DNA from: an uncultured Acidobacteriota bacterium | GTDB taxonomy: Bacteria > Acidobacteriota > Blastocatellia > RBC074 | Direction of reading: 5' to 3' | Assembly: GCA_937967285.1 (NCBI GenBank) | Contig: CALBSU010000528.1 | Coordinates: 1-7,214 of the forward strand | Length of the DNA stretch: 7,214 nucleotides | Position numbers and translations under genes: made by a program | In this document: piece after piece, positions 1 to 7,214 of the stretch | Layout of the letters: each line of letters begins with the position of its first letter | Position numbering within the stretch: the first letter of the stretch is position 1 | Notes under the pieces: generated by a model | What the model saw: only the letters and a program-made list of their open reading frames with translations | Databases searched by the model: none | What the model was told of the DNA's origin: nothing

Positions 1-421
1 CGGGCTTCGGGTCCTCGATCACGCCTCCGTCGCGGATCTCCGCATCCCGGACGATGAGCGGTTCCTCGGGTGCCGTGGCCCGGTCGCTGAGCAGGTAGAT
101 CAGCGCGATCAGGATGATCGCCGCCGCGGCGAGCACAGGCCTCCAGGCCACGAATCCCTTGAACATGTCGAGCAGGCCGGGAGCGGCCGCTTCCTCGTCC
201 AGCCGGCGATTGACGGAAGATCTGAGCGCGGCGAGTTCGGATTCCTCGAACTCCGGAGCGCCGGTCCGGCGCAGCCATGAGGCATCCTCGGCCAGAAGGG
301 CAGCCAGTCCGGCGCAGGCTTCGCACGAATCGATGTGGCAGCGCATCTCTTCCATTTCACGCGGCGCCATGTCGCACGAGACGAATAACGGGAGCCGTTC
401 TTCAATTCTTCCGCAGTTCAT
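1..421 (-). CDS. Membrane-anchored zinc-finger anti-sigma factor (partial, C-terminus off window)
   Basis: The 140 visible residues read as a putative anti-sigma factor that would hold the neighbouring ECF sigma factor inactive at the inner face of the membrane. Residues 29-36 (HIDSCEAC) match the H-x3-C-x2-C core of the ZAS/zf-HC2 zinc-binding anti-sigma domain, with further cysteines at 3, 16 and 28 that could supply the remaining ligand. A charged linker (about 41-92) leads to one hydrophobic segment at about 95-111 ([17 protein letters not shown]), and an acidic extracytoplasmic stretch begins just before the window edge. The ATG overlaps the sigma stop codon in an ATGA (418-421). A strong Shine-Dalgarno sequence, AGGAGG at 432-427, lies 5 nt upstream of the start, inside the last sigma codons, so translation is probably coupled. 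The missing C-terminus could be a short tail or a sensor domain. The family call is confident, while the signal it senses is unknown. Confidence 0.85.
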   Translation of the reverse strand, partial: MNCGRIEERLPLFVSCDMAPREMEEMRCHIDSCEACAGLAALLAEDASWLRRTGAPEFEESELAALRSSVNRRLDEEAAAPGLLDMFKGFVAWRPVLAAAAIILIALIYLLSDRATAPEEPLIVRDAEIRDGGVIEDPKP

Positions 422-993
422 TTTCCCCTCCTCTCCGTGATCCGATCCCTGAACGCCCTGATCTTCGATCTGGCGGAGCAGATCTGAGACCGGACCGTGG
501 ACGGGCTGGATCCGAGTATTCCGGCAACCTCTTCGGTCTCGAGACCCTCCATATCGCGGAGCACGATCGCCTTCCGTTCCTTATCGGTCAGCGTCTCGAG
601 CGCCCGCATCACCAATGCCTGTTGCTGTCTCAGGATCGCATCCGATTCCGTATCCCGCAGACCTGCCGGCTCGTCGATCTCATCGATCGGGACGGCGCTT
701 CTGCCGGCGCGCTTTCTGGCATGGTCGCGGCAGACGTTGACGACGATGCCGCAGAGCCACGCATCGAAATTGCGCGATTCATCATATTTATGAAGATGAC
801 GGTAGACGCGCAGGAACGATTCCTGGGCGGCGTCCAGCGCATCCTCGCGGTTACCGAGGATCTTGAGCGCGAGTCCGGTAACCTTCCGCTGATGTGCCAG
901 CATCAGCCGGTCGAAGGCCTGACGGTCGCCCGCTCTGGCCAGAGCGACCAGCCGCGCCGTCGCTCCTTCATCTCCGCGGGTCTCTTCCATCAT
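418..993 (-). CDS. ECF-type (sigma-70 family) RNA polymerase sigma factor
   Basis: This is a 191-residue sigma factor with only regions 2 and 4, the ECF layout and usual length. Region 2 spans about 26-95 (from [15 protein letters not shown] through the [17 protein letters not shown] and [19 protein letters not shown] stretches), covering core RNA polymerase binding and -10 recognition. Region 4 spans about 126-180 ([20 protein letters not shown], then the helix-turn-helix [20 protein letters not shown]) and should read the -35 element. The next gene on the same strand is an anti-sigma factor overlapping by ATGA, so this sigma factor is probably held at the membrane until a signal arrives. 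Two adjacent ATGs at 993 and 990 give a normal N-terminus but weak ribosome-binding sites. An in-frame TTG at 1014 has AAGGA 8 nt upstream and would add seven residues (198 in all). Which start is used is uncertain. The regulon cannot be read from the window. Confidence 0.92.
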   Translation of the reverse strand: MMEETRGDEGATARLVALARAGDRQAFDRLMLAHQRKVTGLALKILGNREDALDAAQESFLRVYRHLHKYDESRNFDAWLCGIVVNVCRDHARKRAGRSAVPIDEIDEPAGLRDTESDAILRQQQALVMRALETLTDKERKAIVLRDMEGLETEEVAGILGSSPSTVRSQICSARSKIRAFRDRITERRGK

Positions 994-1319
<326 letters not shown>

Positions 1320-1922
1320 TTACCTGCAACCTGCTGATTTCAATGCTTTTATGATAGTTCGATAGTCTTTTTTCTGCTGAGCGAGATCTCTGACGGTGAT
1401 GATCACCTGCGGGCTGGGGTGGTAGAGGGGGACGAGCAGTCGCCGGTTCCATCTTAGAACCCGCGCGGCGTGATCGCGAAGCGTGAAATCGTGATCTTCG
1501 ATCAGCCGGAGCGCATCGAGAGCGACGGCGCCGAGAGTGGCGATGACGGGCGGATCGATCAGCTCGATCTGGCGGCGAAGGAAGCCCGAGCAGTTGCGGA
1601 TCTCTGTCCGGGTCGGCCGGTCGTTGGCGCCGCTCGGTTTGCGCGGGCTGCAGAGCACGCTGTTGGTGATGAAGATCTGCTTGCGAGTCAGTCCCGTTGA
1701 GCCGAGCAGTGCCTCGAAATTATCGCCGGAGACGTCGCCGTGAAAGGGGATCCGCGTCCGGTCGGCCCCGTTGCGTCCCGGCGCCTCCGCGATGAACATA
1801 ACCAGCGGATCGATCGTCCCGTTGAGCGGGCCGAGCACCGCGCGACGATCGACCATCCGTTCACAGGTCACGCACCCGGCCGCCTCGCGGGCCAGCTCCT
1901 CGAAGTATCCGGTCTTCTTCAT
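1320..1922 (-). CDS. Uracil-DNA glycosylase superfamily protein (family 4/5-like, Fe-S type)
   Basis: This 200-residue protein probably excises uracil or another deaminated base from DNA, the first step of base-excision repair in the cytoplasm. Four cysteines, C17 and C20 (GCVTC), C91 (NSVLCSPR) and C111 (RNCSGF), have the spacing of the 4Fe-4S ligands of family 4 and 5 glycosylases. Motif I is [12 protein letters not shown] (45-56), followed by PFHGDVSGD (59-67) with [10 protein letters not shown] (85-94), and motif II is YHPSP (167-171) with H168. EAPG is the family 4 pattern, whereas GADRT...GD.SG resembles family 5, so I leave the subfamily open. I chose the ATG at 1922 although its ribosome binding site is weak. 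A TTG at 1979 would add 19 residues unlike the family N-terminus and would overlap the promoter of the divergent operon. It is a stand-alone gene, followed on its strand by the palindromic element. Confidence 0.85.
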   Translation of the reverse strand: MKKTGYFEELAREAAGCVTCERMVDRRAVLGPLNGTIDPLVMFIAEAPGRNGADRTRIPFHGDVSGDNFEALLGSTGLTRKQIFITNSVLCSPRKPSGANDRPTRTEIRNCSGFLRRQIELIDPPVIATLGAVALDALRLIEDHDFTLRDHAARVLRWNRRLLVPLYHPSPQVIITVRDLAQQKKDYRTIIKALKSAGCR

Positions 1923-1962
1923 CAGCCGGCAGGCTACCCCGTGCGCCGTCCGAAATGCAAGG

Positions 1963-1991
1963 TTGAGCTTGTGCCTCAAGACAAGTAGAAT
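1963..1991 (+). promoter_or_regulatory. Predicted sigma-70 promoter of the membrane protein/ABC exporter operon, with dyad in spacer
   Basis: TTGAGC (1963-1968) and TAGAAT (1986-1991) match the -35 and -10 consensus at 4/6 and 5/6 positions and are separated by exactly 17 bp. Transcription would start near 1998, giving a leader of about 48 nt before the ATG at 2046. The spacer contains the dyad CTTGT-N8-ACAAG (1968-1985), positioned where a repressor or a MerR-type activator could bind. No experimental support is available, and the dyad may be chance. Confidence 0.5.
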
Positions 1992-2045
1992 GGCGTTTAA
2001 CTTGATTTGTCCCCCGGCCGGAAAAACCCCGGAGGTTTGTTTATT

Positions 2046-2432
2046 ATGAGGGAAGATTCTGATCAGAAAGGCGCCGGCGGCACGCCGGGCGGCCTGGGAG
2101 AGTTCATGGTCGGGCTGGGGATGGCCTCGGTCGGAGCTTATCTGCTGACCAATAACGTCACCGTATCGAGCGGCTACTGGTATCTCTGGGGATACAACGC
2201 TTTCGGATTGACGCTCTTCCCCCTGATGATCGGGATCGGGATCCTCTTTTTCAACGGGCGATCCGGACTGGGATGGGCCATGGTCGTGCTCGGCACGCTG
2301 ATCATATTTGCCGGCATACTGGCCAATCTGGACGTCTATTTTAGGCCGACCAGCCTGTTCAACACGGTCATGATGATTGGGCTGCTGGCCGGCGGGATCG
2401 GACTCGTGGCAAGATCTCTCAAATCACACTGA
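2046..2432 (+). CDS. Small four-helix membrane protein of unknown function
   Basis: I do not recognise a named family. The 128-residue product starts with a short charged, glycine-rich N-terminus (residues 1-17), then four hydrophobic segments at about 19-37, 51-69, 74-93 and 103-122, with short loops and a basic C-terminal end (ARSLKSH). It has no signal peptide cleavage pattern, no cysteines and no obvious catalytic motif. Small GxxxG-like glycine patterns in the helices ([25 protein letters not shown]) suggest tight helix packing. The ATG at 2046 has GGAGG at 2031-2035, 10 nt upstream, and fits better than in-frame starts upstream such as 2007. It is the first gene after the predicted promoter, and its stop is only 10 nt before the first ABC subunit, so it is almost certainly co-transcribed with the exporter. 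A role as exporter accessory or membrane-stress protein is inference only. Confidence 0.85.
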   Translation: MREDSDQKGAGGTPGGLGEFMVGLGMASVGAYLLTNNVTVSSGYWYLWGYNAFGLTLFPLMIGIGILFFNGRSGLGWAMVVLGTLIIFAGILANLDVYFRPTSLFNTVMMIGLLAGGIGLVARSLKSH

Positions 2433-2442
2433 TCGATAAGTA

Positions 2443-4221
2443 TTGACTGCATTGAAAGTTGAACCCCCATTTCCAACCGGCCGCGACTGGCTCTTCCATT
2501 ACCTGAAGAAGTATCGATGGCGACTGCTCTCCGGGACGCTCTTCGTGCTCGCTTCGGTGACTTTCGGAGTCTTCGTGCCGCGTTTCGTCGGCCAGGCGAT
2601 CGACGGCCTCCAGGGAGGCAACCTGACCTGGGAGAAACTGTTCCGCTCCGTCGCCCTGATCGTCGGAACCAGCATGATCAGCGGGGTTTTTCTCTTCCTT
2701 CAGCGGCGGACGCTGATCAATATGTCCCGCTTCATCGAATACGATCTGCGCCAGGATTTTTACGCACACCTGCAGAAACTGCCGCTCGAGTTCTTCCAGA
2801 ACAACCGGACAGGGGACCTGATGGCGAGGGCGACCAACGATCTGGGAGCAGTCAGGCAGGTGGTCGGCCCGGCGATCATGTACAGCGAGCAGACGCTCTT
2901 CAGGGTGCTGATCATCCTTCCGCTCATGTTTCAGATCAGCGTCAAACTGACGCTGATCCTGCTTCTGACGATGCCGCTCGTCTCCCTGACGGTCAAGTAC
3001 TTCGGCCATCAGATACATGTCCGCTTCGAGAAGATACAGGAGTTCTTTTCGGAGATAACAGCCCGCGCGCAGGAGAACCTGACCGGCGTCCGCGTCATCC
3101 GGGCATATGCCCGGGAGAGTTACGAACAGGAGCAGTTCGCCCGGCTCAACTCAGAGTATGTCGAGAGGAATCTCAGTCTGGTCAGGCTCTCGGCGGTCTT
3201 CCGGCCGCTGATGCAGTTCTTTATCGGGCTGGGTTTCGCGGCGATTCTGCTGGTCGGCGGCAGGGAAGCGGCTCTCGGGCGGATGTCGATCGGGCAGTTT
3301 GCGGCTTTCAACCTCTATCTCGAGCAACTGATCTGGCCGCTCATCGCCATGGGATATGTGACCAATCTGGTTCAGCGCGGTACGGCTAGTCTCAAGCGGA
3401 TGCACGAGATCGTGGTCACCGAGCCGGCGATAGCCGAGACGCCCGACCAGATCAGGCTCCCGGAGATCAAGGGCAGGATCGAATTTCACGATCTGACATT
3501 CGGTTACGTCGAAGGCCGTCCGCCGGTGCTCGAGGGGATCAATCTGGTCATCGAGCCGGGGCAGACCGTGGCCTTCATCGGCCGGACAGGTTCGGGCAAA
3601 TCCACGCTCATGAATCTGATCCCGCGGCTGCTCGAAGCCGGTCCAGGGATGGTTCTGATCGACGGACATCCGATCCGGGAGATCTCGCTCAGCCAGTTGC
3701 GGGAAAATATCGGATACGTCCCGCAGGAGACGTTTCTGTTCAGCGAGACGCTGGCCGAGAATATCGCTTTCGGAATGAAGAACGGCGCGGCGACTGAGGC
3801 GGTCGACCGGGCCGCAGTGGTCGCCGGCCTGGCCGATGATGTGAAGGAGTTCCCCGACGGATATGCGACGGTCCTCGGAGAGCGGGGAATCACGCTCTCG
3901 GGCGGTCAGAAGCAGCGGACCGCGATCGCCCGCGCCGTCATCCGCCAGCCGCGGATACTGATCCTCGACGATTCGCTCTCGGCGGTCGATACCTATACCG
4001 AAGAGAAGATCCTGAGAGAGCTTCGCGGGATCATGCGTGGAAGAACGTCGCTCATCGTTTCTCACAGGATCTCGACCGTCAAGGATGCCGACCTGATCTG
4101 CGTACTCGATCACGGACGGATCGTCGAACGCGGAACTCATGATGAGCTGATCTCCCTCGACGGAGCCTATGCGGATCTTTACCGGCGACAACTGCTCGAG
4201 GAGGAACTGGCCGCCACCTAA
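2443..4221 (+). CDS. ABC exporter half-transporter, degenerate-site subunit (TMD-NBD)
   Basis: This 592-residue type IV (ABCB/MdlA-like) exporter subunit would pair with the next gene product to move a substrate, perhaps a lipid or drug-like compound, out across the inner membrane using ATP. The transmembrane domain (about 1-320) has six predicted helices near 27-48, 66-86, 143-163, 165-185, 251-272 and 289-308, with the coupling-helix motif [17 protein letters not shown] at 117-133. The nucleotide-binding domain has A-loop Y355, Walker [10 protein letters not shown] (380-388), Q-loop Q428, an intact signature LSGGQ (485-489), Walker B ILILD (505-509), D-loop SAVD (513-516) and H-loop H541. 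The residue after Walker B is Asp510 instead of the catalytic Glu, as in degenerate-site subunits such as TM287 and BmrC. No ATG is available: TTG at 2443 (or TTG at 2452) is the likely start, without a good Shine-Dalgarno sequence, 10 nt after the preceding stop, so coupling is likely. The substrate is unknown. Confidence 0.95.
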   Translation: MTALKVEPPFPTGRDWLFHYLKKYRWRLLSGTLFVLASVTFGVFVPRFVGQAIDGLQGGNLTWEKLFRSVALIVGTSMISGVFLFLQRRTLINMSRFIEYDLRQDFYAHLQKLPLEFFQNNRTGDLMARATNDLGAVRQVVGPAIMYSEQTLFRVLIILPLMFQISVKLTLILLLTMPLVSLTVKYFGHQIHVRFEKIQEFFSEITARAQENLTGVRVIRAYARESYEQEQFARLNSEYVERNLSLVRLSAVFRPLMQFFIGLGFAAILLVGGREAALGRMSIGQFAAFNLYLEQLIWPLIAMGYVTNLVQRGTASLKRMHEIVVTEPAIAETPDQIRLPEIKGRIEFHDLTFGYVEGRPPVLEGINLVIEPGQTVAFIGRTGSGKSTLMNLIPRLLEAGPGMVLIDGHPIREISLSQLRENIGYVPQETFLFSETLAENIAFGMKNGAATEAVDRAAVVAGLADDVKEFPDGYATVLGERGITLSGGQKQRTAIARAVIRQPRILILDDSLSAVDTYTEEKILRELRGIMRGRTSLIVSHRISTVKDADLICVLDHGRIVERGTHDELISLDGAYADLYRRQLLEEELAAT

Positions 4222-4226
4222 CGGAT

Positions 4227-6474
<2,248 letters not shown>

Positions 6475-6686
6475 AAACTATCAGGCGTTCATTAAAGTTC
6501 GCCGATGCTGCCCCGCTTTGAGGCTTCCCCTGATCTCCATCACCACTTAAAGGTGAGAGATTTCTTGAATTTGTATCTGTTAATAATGCCTCACACAAGA
6601 TTGCACACGGACAGACTGAAACATCGTTTATGGATGAAGAAGGAATCACCGTCTCGCTGTTTTGAAATAGCCTCGGTATTGCGTGT

Positions 6687-7214
<528 letters not shown>

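Noticed and set aside
3151..4191. Long minus-strand open frame (346 codons) antisense to the first ABC subunit
   Set aside because: The plus-strand frame carries every ABC motif. The antisense frame gives a low-complexity, Arg/Asp-rich protein with no recognisable domain, as expected from biased codon use in a GC-rich gene.
6565..6587. Possible promoter before the PKD gene (TTGAAT with AATAAT)
   Set aside because: The hexamers are only 11 nt apart, which is wrong for a sigma-70 promoter, and no better-spaced pair was found.

Overview
The window comes from a moderately GC-rich bacterial chromosome. It shows no phage, plasmid, transposase or CRISPR hallmarks. The PKD-domain protein at the right end (a WNFGDG-type repeat after a Cys-rich lead-in) and the four-cysteine uracil-DNA glycosylase resemble proteins I associate with Acidobacteriota and related environmental phyla. 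That assignment is a low-confidence impression, not a demonstration.

Left block, minus strand (1-993): an ECF sigma factor followed by a membrane-anchored zinc-finger anti-sigma factor that runs off the left edge. The two genes overlap in an ATGA and form a textbook coupled sigma/anti-sigma pair. Upstream of the sigma gene, a non-coding stretch (994-1319) is dominated by a 151-bp element made of two nearly perfect 33-bp inverted arms, each carrying three GCCAAG words. It looks like a dispersed palindromic repeat or MITE/REPIN-type element. A minus-strand family 4/5-like uracil-DNA glycosylase gene (1320-1922) follows.

Central block, plus strand (1963-6062): a recognisable sigma-70-type promoter (TTGAGC, 17 bp, TAGAAT) precedes a tight three-gene operon. 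It encodes a four-helix 128-residue membrane protein of unknown function and then two full-length ABC exporter half-transporters (TMD-NBD). The second and third genes are 10 and 5 nt from their upstream neighbours. The first half-transporter has Asp instead of the catalytic Glu after Walker B, and the second has LSVGQ instead of LSGGQ. These changes fall on the same composite ATP site, so the pair should form an asymmetric heterodimeric exporter of the TM287/288 or BmrC/BmrD type. The small membrane protein may be an accessory factor of the exporter.

Right block: a non-coding interval (6063-6396) holds a good sigma-70-type promoter, followed by an intact tRNA-Thr with anticodon CGT and encoded CCA. 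A further 245-nt gap ends in a nested stem-loop that encloses the ribosome binding site and start codon of a partial gene. This gene encodes a membrane-anchored or secreted protein with a PKD domain and continues beyond the right edge.

I found no convincing wholly new system. The points most worth following up are the 33-bp-arm palindromic element, the four-helix protein tied to the exporter, the glycosylase with mixed family signatures, and the RNA structure over the PKD gene start.
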